NCBI GenBank assembly: GCA_910587725.1
Contig: CAJUNG010000014.1
Coordinates: forward strand, 1-32,938
Length of the DNA stretch: 32,938 nucleotides
Reading direction: 5' to 3'
Origin: an uncultured Bacilli bacterium
GTDB lineage: Bacteria; Bacillota_I; Bacilli_A; RF39; UBA660
Positions 16,125 through 23,984 of this stretch are shown one piece after another (within the stretch, counting starts at the first letter, position 1; each line of letters starts with the position of its first letter). A model generated the notes under the pieces. The model was not told where the DNA came from. It made no database searches and saw nothing but the letters and a program-made list of their open reading frames with translations. The position numbers and the translations under genes were made by a program.

Positions 16125-17207
16125 ATGAAAAAAATAGGAATAACTCTATTTCTACTAGTTTTATTATGGAATCCAACAAGTATTCAGGCCGTATCTATCG
16201 ATAGCAGTTCTATAACAGGAGTAGAACAACAAGCAATCGGAAAAGAATTTACACTTGATTTTAGAATTAACCTTGCTGATATGGATATGTACACTTATGA
16301 TACAACAGGAGTAATCATTGTACAATATGAAATTTTATTTAATGATGATGTCTTTATATTAACTGAAATAGAAGGGATGTCAGGATGGGATAACAAGGTT
16401 TATAAAGAAAACGGCAGATATTTTGTATATAGTGAAGTAGGGGCAAATATTGCTAATCACTGTATCGATAACCTTGCCTTTTGTGGAAATGTATTGCAAA
16501 CAAGATTAAAATTCTTTGTAAAAGATACGACTTTCCCTACTTCAGATATTAAAATGGGAGAAATTCAATTAGCGATTATTCAATTAAAAGAAGACTACAA
16601 TTATACCAATGATGATATTGGTGTTATTATGTCTAAGTCCAATGAAGTCAAAACCATCAAAATCAAAGAAAAAAACGGAGGTACAACCGTAACTGAACAT
16701 CAAAGTATTATTGAATCAACAAAACCAAAAAGTAATATCGAAAATGAAATCAATCATGGATTAGCACAAACACAAAAAAAGAATGAGAATAGCGATTTAA
16801 AAACATTATCTGTAGAAAACGCAGAAATTCCCTTTGAAAAAACGAAAAAGAACTACTACATTACTGTAGAAGAAGGAATTAATCAAATTAAAGTAGAAGC
16901 ACTAGCAGAAGATAGTAAAGCAAAAGTAAATATTATCGGAGCAGAAGATTTGCGTGCAAATAATAATAAAGTAACCATCGAAGTAACTGCAGAAAATGGA
17001 AATAAAAATACCTATATGATTAATGTCAAACAAAAGAAAAAGATGATAGATGAAGAAAGTGAAGAAGAGTCAGAAAAAAACAAAATGTGGAAATTAGAAA
17101 ATAAACACTATATTATAGGAGGAATAATTTTCATCCTTCTCCTTTTACTTATCATTATTTCGAAGTTGAAAGACAAAAAATTAGACAAATCCTTAAAAGA
17201 ATTATAA
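16125..17207 (+). CDS. Secreted, membrane-anchored protein with cohesin-like and cadherin-like beta domains
   Basis: A 360-residue protein. A signal peptide (1-22, ending SIQA) is followed by a beta-rich domain (about 25-180, FTLDFRINLADMDM, VIIVQYEILFNDDVFILTEI) that resembles cohesin-like adhesion modules. A Lys/Glu/Asn-rich linker follows. Then comes a domain of about 80 residues (LKTLSVENAEIPFEKTKKNY, ITVEEGINQIKVEALAEDSK) resembling cadherin-like/Big repeats (PF12733 type). A single C-terminal membrane helix (IIGGIIFILLLLLIIISKL) and a basic tail complete it. It should display two beta domains outside the cell, held by the tail helix. ATG 16125 is preferred; a GTG at 16119 lies nearer the GGAAGTGAG ribosome site. 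Its function is unknown. Confidence 0.75.
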   Translation: MKKIGITLFLLVLLWNPTSIQAVSIDSSSITGVEQQAIGKEFTLDFRINLADMDMYTYDTTGVIIVQYEILFNDDVFILTEIEGMSGWDNKVYKENGRYFVYSEVGANIANHCIDNLAFCGNVLQTRLKFFVKDTTFPTSDIKMGEIQLAIIQLKEDYNYTNDDIGVIMSKSNEVKTIKIKEKNGGTTVTEHQSIIESTKPKSNIENEINHGLAQTQKKNENSDLKTLSVENAEIPFEKTKKNYYITVEEGINQIKVEALAEDSKAKVNIIGAEDLRANNNKVTIEVTAENGNKNTYMINVKQKKKMIDEESEEESEKNKMWKLENKHYIIGGIIFILLLLLIIISKLKDKKLDKSLKEL

Positions 17208-17214
17208 ACTAACT

Positions 17215-17616
17215 TTAGGCAAAAGGATTTTCAATCTCCGCTACTTCTAGATTCGTACTTTGAAAAGCGGAAGTCACAATATATAAGCCAATCAGGGCAA
17301 TAATAATCGAAAGAATAGAAGCGACTAATTGTAATTCTAAAGCCTTCGTATCCTGATTTGTCTTTTTTGCCAAAAGATATCCTTCATAGTTAAAATATAA
17401 AAAGAAAATGACGAGAAAAAGAATAAAAATTTTATTTGCAAGCGATAATATCTGGGCTTCATGACCTGTTAAAAAAGCTTCCTTTCCTAATACGATTTTT
17501 CGTTGATTTAAAATAATAATAATTGAAATAAGTAAAGATACGACATACAAAATGCATCCAATTAGTTGACCATCAATAATTTTTAATTGTGTTTCTTTGA
17601 TATTTTCATTTTGCAT
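17215..17616 (-). CDS. Small integral membrane protein, hypothetical
   Basis: A 133-residue protein on the minus strand with three hydrophobic helices: about 19-37 (LIGCILYVVSLLISIIIIL), 62-80 (KIFILFLVIFFLYFNYEGY) and 95-117 (LVASILSIIIALIGLYIVTS). A GGTGAG ribosome site lies before the ATG at 17616. Its stop lies only seven bases from the stop of the convergent gene at 16125, so the two transcripts probably overlap or share a terminator. I do not recognise the family. Confidence 0.75.
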   Translation of the reverse strand: MQNENIKETQLKIIDGQLIGCILYVVSLLISIIIILNQRKIVLGKEAFLTGHEAQILSLANKIFILFLVIFFLYFNYEGYLLAKKTNQDTKALELQLVASILSIIIALIGLYIVTSAFQSTNLEVAEIENPFA

Positions 17617-17751
17617 ACGCTCACCATCTTACTATTTCATATTCTAAAAAGAAGAAAATATTTCTAGACTTTAGAGATTTTAGATAAAAAAATTAAGATG
17701 AATCAGTAAATGGGATAAATATCTTCTGGTTAAACTTAGGAAGAATTAGGC

Positions 17752-17780
17752 TTGAATTTTAAATCATCATAAGATATAAT
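17752..17780 (+). promoter_or_regulatory. Promoter of the lipoprotein gene
   Basis: TTGAAT (17752-17757), a spacer of 17 bases and TATAAT (17775-17780), 25 bases before the ATG. The spacing is ideal and the -10 perfect. Confidence 0.75.
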
Positions 17781-17804
17781 GAATCTAGAAGGGAAGATTG
17801 AGTT

Positions 17805-18272
17805 ATGAAAAAATTTAGCATGATGTTTTTAGGACTGGCATTTGTTGTATTGTTGACTGGTTGTGGAAATCAGCAAACAGAAAAAACGCTAACTTGTACA
17901 TCTACAGAAAAAGAAACAGGAATGAATATGGAACAGACAATTTCCATGAAATTCAAAAATGATAAGCTGAATCATATGAAAGTGGATGTGAACACCAAAA
18001 TTACGGATGATGACATCAAAAAAAATTGGGAAGAATTTACTAAATCGATGGATAGCCAAAATGAAGAAACAGACCAAGATGGTGTTAGCTTAAAAATTAC
18101 AAAAGACGATAAAAAATATGAATACAAAGTAACATTAGATATCGATATCGAAAAAGCTAGTAAAGAAGCTTTAGAAAACTATGGATTTGAAGATTTAGTT
18201 AATGATACTAGTACTTTAGAAGAAAATAAAAAAATTGCTGAAGATGATGGATTCACTTGTAGCGTAGAATAA
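17805..18272 (+). CDS. Lipoprotein, YehR/DUF1307-like
   Basis: A 155-residue lipoprotein. The signal peptide ends in the lipobox LLTGC with Cys20 as the lipidated residue. The mature part resembles the small YehR/DUF1307 lipoproteins: LTCTSTEKETGMNMEQTISM, KFKNDKLNHMKVDV and a C-terminal FTCSV, where paired Cys near both ends may form a disulfide. It should be anchored to the outer face of the membrane. The function is not known. It has its own promoter and terminator and so is monocistronic. Confidence 0.8.
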   Translation: MKKFSMMFLGLAFVVLLTGCGNQQTEKTLTCTSTEKETGMNMEQTISMKFKNDKLNHMKVDVNTKITDDDIKKNWEEFTKSMDSQNEETDQDGVSLKITKDDKKYEYKVTLDIDIEKASKEALENYGFEDLVNDTSTLEENKKIAEDDGFTCSVE

Positions 18273-18280
18273 AATTTATG

Positions 18281-18307
18281 ACCTATACGAAAAAGTATAG
18301 GTTTTTT
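18281..18307 (+). terminator. Intrinsic terminator after the lipoprotein gene
   Basis: CCTATAC and GTATAGG pair (7 bp) around GAAAAA, followed by six T. Confidence 0.85.
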
Positions 18308-18748
18308 AATACTTTAAAAGTGTAATAATTAGTTACAGAAATGTGATTGAAGTTTGCACTTTTTTATTATGCTTGGAAGATTGAATAACGTAGGTCTTTT
18401 AGAGATAAAGTTCCCGTCAACAAACACGATATCTAACCTTCATATAATATATTCGATGAAACAGGTTGAGATTGAAATAATTCTTGTGCCAAGAACCAAA
18501 ATCTGAATATGTTGAGGAATGGGAATCCGTCATAATTAAGAAGAGTGAGAAGAAAAAGAAAAAACAGATAAAAAGGATTCATATAAAACACAAGCAAACC
18601 TCATCTCAAAATCAGCTATTTTTCTAAAATGAAAAAACTTATAGTAAAAAACACCATAAGATTATTGATAATTATCATACTTATGGTATAAAATACTTTA
18701 TGTAAGGAGGGACAATGAAATAATCAAGATTTTATTGTAGGAGGTAAT
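18308..18748 (+). other. Intergenic stretch before the PGK-like gene
   Basis: No gene seen in the first 340 bases. AAAAGTG (18316-18322) and CACTTTT (from 18357) could form a second terminator-like stem with a large loop. The right end holds the palindrome and promoter described separately. It also holds a two-codon ATG AAA TAA behind AAGGAGGG, just before the true ribosome site. Confidence 0.5.
18653..18692 (+). promoter_or_regulatory. Nested palindromic operator with promoter for the PGK-like gene
   Basis: ACCATAAG (18653-18660) and CTTATGGT (18680-18687) are perfect inverted repeats, and between them lies the palindrome TGATAATTATCA (18666-18677). A -35 TTGATA (18665-18670), a 16-base spacer and TATAAA (18687-18692) overlap both dyads, so a bound dimer would cover the promoter. 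Confidence 0.55.
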
Positions 18749-19906
18749 ATGAAATTCACAGATGAAGTTGATTTACAAAATAAAAGAATTATTATTCGCT
18801 GTGATTTTAATGTTCCCATTGAAAATGGAATAATTCAAGATGATACAAGAATAGTAAAGTCACTAAAAACAATTAATTACTTGCTTAGTCAAGGATGTAG
18901 TCTTATTTTACTTTCACATATGGGAAGAATTAAATCACAAGATGATTTTTCTAATAATTCTTTAAAAATTGTTGCGCATAGATTATCTGAATTATTAGAT
19001 AAACCAATTATTTTCTCTGATAATCCTAATCGTAATGAGGTTTTTGAAAAGTCAAAAGAATTAAATTCTGGAGAAATTATGCCTTTGGAAAATACACGAT
19101 TTTTCGATTATCCGGAAAATTTGGAAAGCAATAATGATTTACAATTAGCCAATTTTTATGCTTCCTTAGGCGATATCTTTGTAACTGATGCGTTTGCATC
19201 TATGCATAGAATTCATGCTTCAACTGCGGGTATCTCTAGGTATTTACCTACGTATTATGGCTTATTAATTCAAGAGGAAATCAGAAATTTAAATCCTTTA
19301 ATTACTAATATCGAGCATCCATTTACAGCATTTATGGGAGCTTCTAAGATAGACGATAAAATCATTTATATGAGAGGACTTTTAAAAAGTTGTAATCATT
19401 TGCTTTTAGGTGGAGGAGTTGCCAATACATTTCTTTCATTACTTAAACATGACATTGGAAATAGTATCCATAGTTCTTCTAAAAAAACATTAGAAGAGTT
19501 AAAAGAAATATTAAATATTTATCAATCTAAAATAGTTTTACCAGAAGACTTTATCATAGAAGACAATCAAATACGAGATATTGGAATGAAAACGATTTTG
19601 AAATATCAAGATTACTATCAGAACAGTAAAACAATCTTTATGAATGGTACTCCAGGACAGTTTGAAAAAGATGAATATGCGAATGGGACTAAGAGGTTAC
19701 TTAATTCTTTAAGAAATGTAGAAGCAGTAAAAGTTGTTGGAGGAGGTGCATCTTTAAGTGCAGTATCAAAATTTAACTGTGAAGATGTATTTACTTATCT
19801 ATCCTCTGGAGGGGGTGCATCATTAGCGTATGTTTCTTCAAAAAAACTTGCGGCAATGGATTATATTGAACGACATAATCAAAATAAAATGTTAAGAAAA
19901 ATATAA
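18749..19906 (+). CDS. Divergent phosphoglycerate kinase paralogue
   Basis: PGK interconverts 1,3-bisphosphoglycerate and 3-phosphoglycerate with ATP. This 385-residue protein keeps the fold landmarks: RCDFNVP (18-23 region), DDTRIVKSL, LLSHMGR, LENTRF, DAFASMHRIHAST and SSGGGASL near 353-359. Key sites differ. The nucleotide/Mg motif GGGD(S/T) is GGGAS at 331-335, replacing the Asp by Ala, and the usual NGPxGVFE is NGTPGQFE. It is therefore unlikely to be the glycolytic enzyme. It leads a cluster with a radical SAM gene 25 bases downstream and a purA relic, so a role in making an acyl-phosphate for a special product is a possible inference. The ribosome site is AGGAGG. Confidence 0.85.
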   Translation: MKFTDEVDLQNKRIIIRCDFNVPIENGIIQDDTRIVKSLKTINYLLSQGCSLILLSHMGRIKSQDDFSNNSLKIVAHRLSELLDKPIIFSDNPNRNEVFEKSKELNSGEIMPLENTRFFDYPENLESNNDLQLANFYASLGDIFVTDAFASMHRIHASTAGISRYLPTYYGLLIQEEIRNLNPLITNIEHPFTAFMGASKIDDKIIYMRGLLKSCNHLLLGGGVANTFLSLLKHDIGNSIHSSSKKTLEELKEILNIYQSKIVLPEDFIIEDNQIRDIGMKTILKYQDYYQNSKTIFMNGTPGQFEKDEYANGTKRLLNSLRNVEAVKVVGGGASLSAVSKFNCEDVFTYLSSGGGASLAYVSSKKLAAMDYIERHNQNKMLRKI

Positions 19907-19931
19907 ATATTATATATAGGGAGAGATGAAA

Positions 19932-21302
19932 ATGAAAGAAAAATATTTACTCGTATGGCCAAAATCGAAAGAGGTAACACATATCAATTATCATTTTTCA
20001 CAATTTGGTGAATATATCACGTACTTAGAAAAATTATTTCCTAATCAAATTCTTTATAAAGATGGTGATATTCATGGTCAATATGGATATGAAGAACAAA
20101 GTGAAATACTTGAATTAATTGGTCAGGAAAAAATAAAGAAAGTCGTTTTGCAAATTACTTATGAAAATGCAGGAGAGGCACAGGATTTAATTGAAAAAAT
20201 AAAAGATATCTATCCGGACATTCCGGTTATGGGATATGGAACGATTCCAAGACTATATCCTAGTTTATTTCAAGAAATTCCGATTGACGCTTTAGCTAGT
20301 TTAGGTCATGATCAAAAATGTATTGAAACTTTTCTTAGAGACTACAACAATGATAACAGTTTACATAGATTGCCGGGAATTAAAGTTAAAGACAAAAAAA
20401 CTAATCAATGGATGCTGCTAGCAGTTTATATATTGCAGATGATGAATGGACTTTACTCCTATTCATTTATCGAGAGCTTATTATGAAGAAAATCATCATG
20501 CTAGATATGTATTAAATGTTAGTACTGGTTGTCCATTTCAGTGTGAACATTGCTTGTTACAACTTACAGAAGGAAGAAAAGAAAGAAGAAGACCAATTGA
20601 AAGTATTGATAGTTCATTAAGTGCTCTTCAAGGGGAATTTCCTTATATCGAATTTTTCGCAGCTAATCTAACATTAGATCAACAATATGTACTTGAGCTT
20701 TGTCAAATGATGAAGGAAAAACATTCAGATATAACTTGGGGATGTGCTACTAGAATAGATGAAGTTACGAGAAAAAAAGTTCTTCTTTACTGATGGATGA
20801 TGCAGAATTATTAAAAATTATGAATGATGCTGGATGTACACTAATTGGTTTGGGAGTAGAAGGAGTTACAGGAAATTTAAACTCTATTCATACAAAAGAT
20901 TTTGTATTTGAAAAAACAGATCAAGCAATTAGAAATATCCAAGATGCAAATATTACGGCAAAAGCGATGATTATGGTTAGAATTCCAAATCAGACAAGAC
21001 AAGATATTATTAATACATTTTATTATTTAACAAAAATGAATACTTTTATTAGACCGACTTTATATACACCATATCATAAAATAGATCAGAACCAAGTTCG
21101 TCTTTATGATTTATATAGATATAACAGGAAAAAAAGACCGGATGATTTAGAAAGTCCTGTTTTAGGAATTAGTAATCATCAATTTGATCAATTATTGGAA
21201 AGTCCAAGTCATTACACAAAAATATTAAATTGTACAGAAGAAGAATTAGCATTAGCAGAAAATATTACAAATGTAAAGAAACAGAAAGTGCTAGTGAAAT
21301 AG
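19932..21302 (+). pseudogene. Cobalamin-binding-type radical SAM enzyme, frameshifted
   Basis: Three consecutive frames together encode a B12-binding-type radical SAM protein. The first part (19932-20486) is a Rossmann-like domain as in the B12-binding family. The second (to 20793) holds the iron-sulfur motif CPFQCEHC (20530-20553). The third (20793-21302) holds the rest of the barrel (LIGLGVEGVTGN, IMVRIPNQTRQDI). A short segment at about 20420-20465 is only sensible in yet another frame (MDAASSLYIADDEWT), so at least three indels are needed. One is next to the A run near 20775. Intact large genes on either side argue against pervasive sequencing error. ATG 19932 is preferred to 19926 for ribosome-site spacing. 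Confidence 0.8.
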
Positions 21303-21326
21303 AAAAAAGAAAAGGAGAAAAGGAAA

Positions 21327-21518
21327 ATGGTAGATGTTGTTTTAGGTGCTTTTTATGAAGAATTTGAAGGAAACTTTGGTGATATTAGTCATTGTAAAAA
21401 TTATGAAGACTTACCAACAAATGCCAAAAAGTATATCGAAAGAATTGAAGAATTAACAAATACAAAAGTGAAATTCATTGGAACCGGAGCTGGAAGAAAC
21501 TCTATCATTGTTAGATAA
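21327..21518 (+). pseudogene. Adenylosuccinate synthetase relic, internally deleted
   Basis: The 63-codon frame reads like both ends of PurA joined together. Residues 1-8 (MVDVVLGA) match the PurA start that normally continues QWGDEGKGK. Residues 9-63 (YEEFEGNFGDIS, YEDLPTNAKKYIERIEELT, TGAGRNSIIVR) match the PurA C-terminus, which ends in GPDRxQTxV. The GTP-binding and catalytic core of roughly 350 residues is missing with the frame kept. The gene has a good ribosome site (AAAGGAGAAAAGG) and could make a short peptide, but not an enzyme. It follows the broken radical SAM gene by 24 bases and was probably the third gene of that operon. Confidence 0.65.
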
Positions 21519-22050
21519 CAAAAATAATTTAATAGAAAAAAATATCATACCAAGGATAGAAATACATATTGTAGTGGCAAAATGATTCGGTGAAAAGTTA
21601 AAAATCAATGTTTCAAAAATGATAAAGAGAAAACTGCTACTAGATATTATATTGAAAAGAATAGCACTTGAAAAAATGGGAACTTATTTTTGATTTCTAG
21701 ATACAGATGGTTTTTCCGAAAAAATCTGGATTCTTAGATACTAAGGACATCGTGATTAAATCCGTATTTTTTAGAAGAATTTATTCTGAAAAATATTTCA
21801 AATTTAGCTGTATTTCAAGATAAAATAATGTATAATGATTATAATCTAATGAATTATCAGATAGTAAAAGAATTTATAGTGGATGTAAAATATTTAACAA
21901 ATATGATGTAGTTTTAGTGTTGATATCAATGAAGAAAAGTTAGATTATAATTTAGCGTGTTTATCTACTACAGAGCCTGTTTAGATTTTCTTAATTTTTC
22001 TATATTTCTTTATGGTATATCACAAATAATAAGTAAGGAGATAGAAAATT
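21519..22050 (+). other. Intergenic stretch with decayed coding traces
   Basis: No intact gene. A frame near 21550-21740 gives INVSKMIKRKLLLDIILKRI and LDTDGFSEKIWILRY, interrupted by two TGA codons and ended by TAA. It looks like a former gene but is not recognised. AAGGAG at 22035-22040 serves the next gene. Confidence 0.45.
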
Positions 22051-22764
22051 ATGGAAGTGAAGATAATCGGTTGTTTCTTCGTTCTAGATAGTCAAAAAAA
22101 TGATAATATTAGAAAGAATAATATTCAGAAAATTAAAGTTTTAGTAACAAAAAATCGGGAACTTCCTAGTGTTGATTTTGATGGTACTGGGATGAAAAAA
22201 CAGATGAAAAAGTATTTATCCGGAATAATTGGTTCAGATATTTTTCATTTAGAACAAGTGTTTACAATGGATGATCAAAATCATGTAGGAATTCTTTACC
22301 TTGGTATTACTAATACTGAAAATATTACAAATTTAAATGAAGACTATCAATTAATTGATTTTAAAGTAAAAGATAATAATACAATTACGTTTGGAGAAGA
22401 AAATTATCGATATCAAACCATTGGGGTAGAAAAGAATAATAATATTGAATATTTTCATGAAATTGATGTAGTCGATGCAAATATCGAAAGAACTTTATTG
22501 TCGCTTTTAACTAGTTATAAAAAAATTAGAGTTAGTGTGGATAATAGTGATGTTTTATTTAAGTTTATGGGAAGCTCATTTTCATTAGAAGAGGTTAGAA
22601 TTTTATATGAAATAATTAAAGATTCTACTGTCGATAAGTCTAATTTTAGAAAAAAGATAGTTAAATATTGTGAGAAAATAGAAACACAGGAACAATCAAA
22701 AAGTGGATTTAGGCCTAGCCAAAAATATAGATTTAAACCTTTAAAGGAGGATATTTGGATATGA
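22051..22764 (+). CDS. NrtR-like regulator: degenerate Nudix domain plus winged helix
   Basis: A 237-residue protein laid out like NrtR, a repressor of NAD metabolism that senses ADP-ribose with a Nudix fold. The N-terminal part (about 1-145: IKVLVTKNRELPSVDFDGTG ... FHLEQVFTMDD) is in Nudix order, but the catalytic Nudix box GX5EX7REUXEEXGU is not present. The C-terminal part (SFSLEEVRILYEIIKDSTVD, SNFRKKIVKYCE, SGFRPSQKYRF) matches the NrtR winged helix. A non-catalytic ligand sensor is the likely role; the ligand is unknown. It ends in ATGA overlapping rdgB, so the two are co-translated. Confidence 0.75.
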   Translation: MEVKIIGCFFVLDSQKNDNIRKNNIQKIKVLVTKNRELPSVDFDGTGMKKQMKKYLSGIIGSDIFHLEQVFTMDDQNHVGILYLGITNTENITNLNEDYQLIDFKVKDNNTITFGEENYRYQTIGVEKNNNIEYFHEIDVVDANIERTLLSLLTSYKKIRVSVDNSDVLFKFMGSSFSLEEVRILYEIIKDSTVDKSNFRKKIVKYCEKIETQEQSKSGFRPSQKYRFKPLKEDIWI

Positions 22765-23330
22765 TTATCGCAACAAACAATCAGGGTAAACTAAACGAGA
22801 TAAAAGAAATATTTAGTGAGTATCAAATTAGTTCACTAAGAGAAAAAGGAATTACTGTAGATGTTTTAGAAAATCAAAATACATTTTTAGGGAATGCGAA
22901 AAAGAAAGCGAAAGAAATCTATGAAATTGCTCATGAAGAGACTATTGCGGATGATTCTGGATTATGTATCAGTGCATTAGATGGATTTCCAGGTGTTATG
23001 ACCCATCGATTTTTAGGGGATGATGCGACGGATAAAATGAGAAATGAGCATTTGATACAAAAAGTTAATAAATATAATGACAGAAGTGCTAAAGTGATTT
23101 GCAGTTTAGTTTATTATAATGGGGATGAATTTATTGAATCAGAAGGAGTATTAGAAGGTTTTATTTCCACAGAACGTAGAGGAGAAAATGGATTTGGATT
23201 TGATGAAATCTTTGAACTTTCAAATGGCTTAACTTTAGCAGAGTTATCACCAGAAGAAAAAAATGCAATTAGTGCTAGAGCACTTGCAATTAAAACATTG
23301 AAAAAAAAGTTAGGAAATCGTAAGATATAG
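22761..23330 (+). CDS. rdgB: Non-canonical purine NTP pyrophosphatase RdgB/HAM1
   Basis: Hydrolyses dITP, ITP and XTP to monophosphates, keeping deaminated purines out of DNA and RNA. The 189-residue product has the family start MIIATNNQGKLNEIK, the substrate-binding ADDSGLCISALDGFPGVMTHRF and the closing GFGFDEIFEL ... LAELSPEEKNAISARALAI. ATG 22761 gives the standard N-terminus with AAAGGAGG upstream; TTG 22755 would add two residues. It is coupled to the NrtR-like gene by an ATGA overlap. In many Bacillota it sits in other contexts. Confidence 0.93.
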   Translation: MIIATNNQGKLNEIKEIFSEYQISSLREKGITVDVLENQNTFLGNAKKKAKEIYEIAHEETIADDSGLCISALDGFPGVMTHRFLGDDATDKMRNEHLIQKVNKYNDRSAKVICSLVYYNGDEFIESEGVLEGFISTERRGENGFGFDEIFELSNGLTLAELSPEEKNAISARALAIKTLKKKLGNRKI

Positions 23331-23846
23331 TATTAAATGATAGAATGAAAATAAAGTGACTTTCCTACTGATGTTGAATCTTATAGAATAGGAAAGCAAA
23401 CTCTACTATGTCACGAGAAAGAAATAATTTATGAAACAGATTTAAAAGAAATTGTTGATATACAATGCAATTTAGATTTTGATAAATACATTTTGTAGGA
23501 TACTAATTATTTTATGTTAAAGGATGATAATATTAGAAACTATGTAATGGATATATTAAAGTTATAGTGATAATCCTGTTTCTACCAAGAATATTAATTG
23601 TAAATGATATTTATAAACGATGAAAAAACTGAATTTTCACTCATTTTAAATATGGAGATAATAGGACGATAGGGCATATTGCAAATTTATGCGACATGAC
23701 CTATTTAATTTCAGGAAAGAAGATAGAATTTTTATTGATGTAAAAAGAGTATTTTACTTTTCCATAAAATTGGTTAACTTAGTACCAAAATATTGGGGAT
23801 TTTTATCGAAAATTCTGAAAATCATGATATCTTTACTTTTGTAGCA

Positions 23847-23888
23847 AAAACGAGCAAACCCTTATCGTACCTAGGATAGTTCGTTTTT
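23847..23888 (+). terminator. Intrinsic terminator
   Basis: AAAACGAGC and GTTCGTTTT pair over nine positions with one G-U, loop of 23 bases, then T residues. Confidence 0.6.
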
Positions 23889-23927
23889 AATTTCTGATAA
23901 TGTTAGATACGTACTTTCTGCTTTTTC

Positions 23928-23956
23928 TTTACAAAACAACGATTTTATGCTATAAT
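23928..23956 (+). promoter_or_regulatory. Promoter of the giant repeat protein gene
   Basis: TTTACA (23928-23933), exactly 17 bases, and TATAAT (23951-23956), 29 bases before the ATG. A strong sigma-A site. Confidence 0.8.
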
Positions 23957-23984
23957 AATCGCGATTAGCGAGGTAGGTAATAAT

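Larger units (their letters stand above)
23331..23984 (+). other. Intergenic stretch with decayed gene, terminator and promoter
   Basis: No intact gene in 650 bases. A frame from about 23359 reads VESYRIGKQTLLCHEKEIIY, ETDLKEIVDIQCNLDFDKY, then TAG, then a further run LKDDNIRNYVMDILKL before stop codons. It looks like a decayed gene and I cannot identify it. A terminator and a promoter at the right end are listed separately. Confidence 0.5.

Noticed and set aside
18716..18724. Leader peptide ATG AAA TAA before the PGK-like gene
   Set aside because: It is only two codons long with no attenuator structure; the ribosome-site match is probably incidental.
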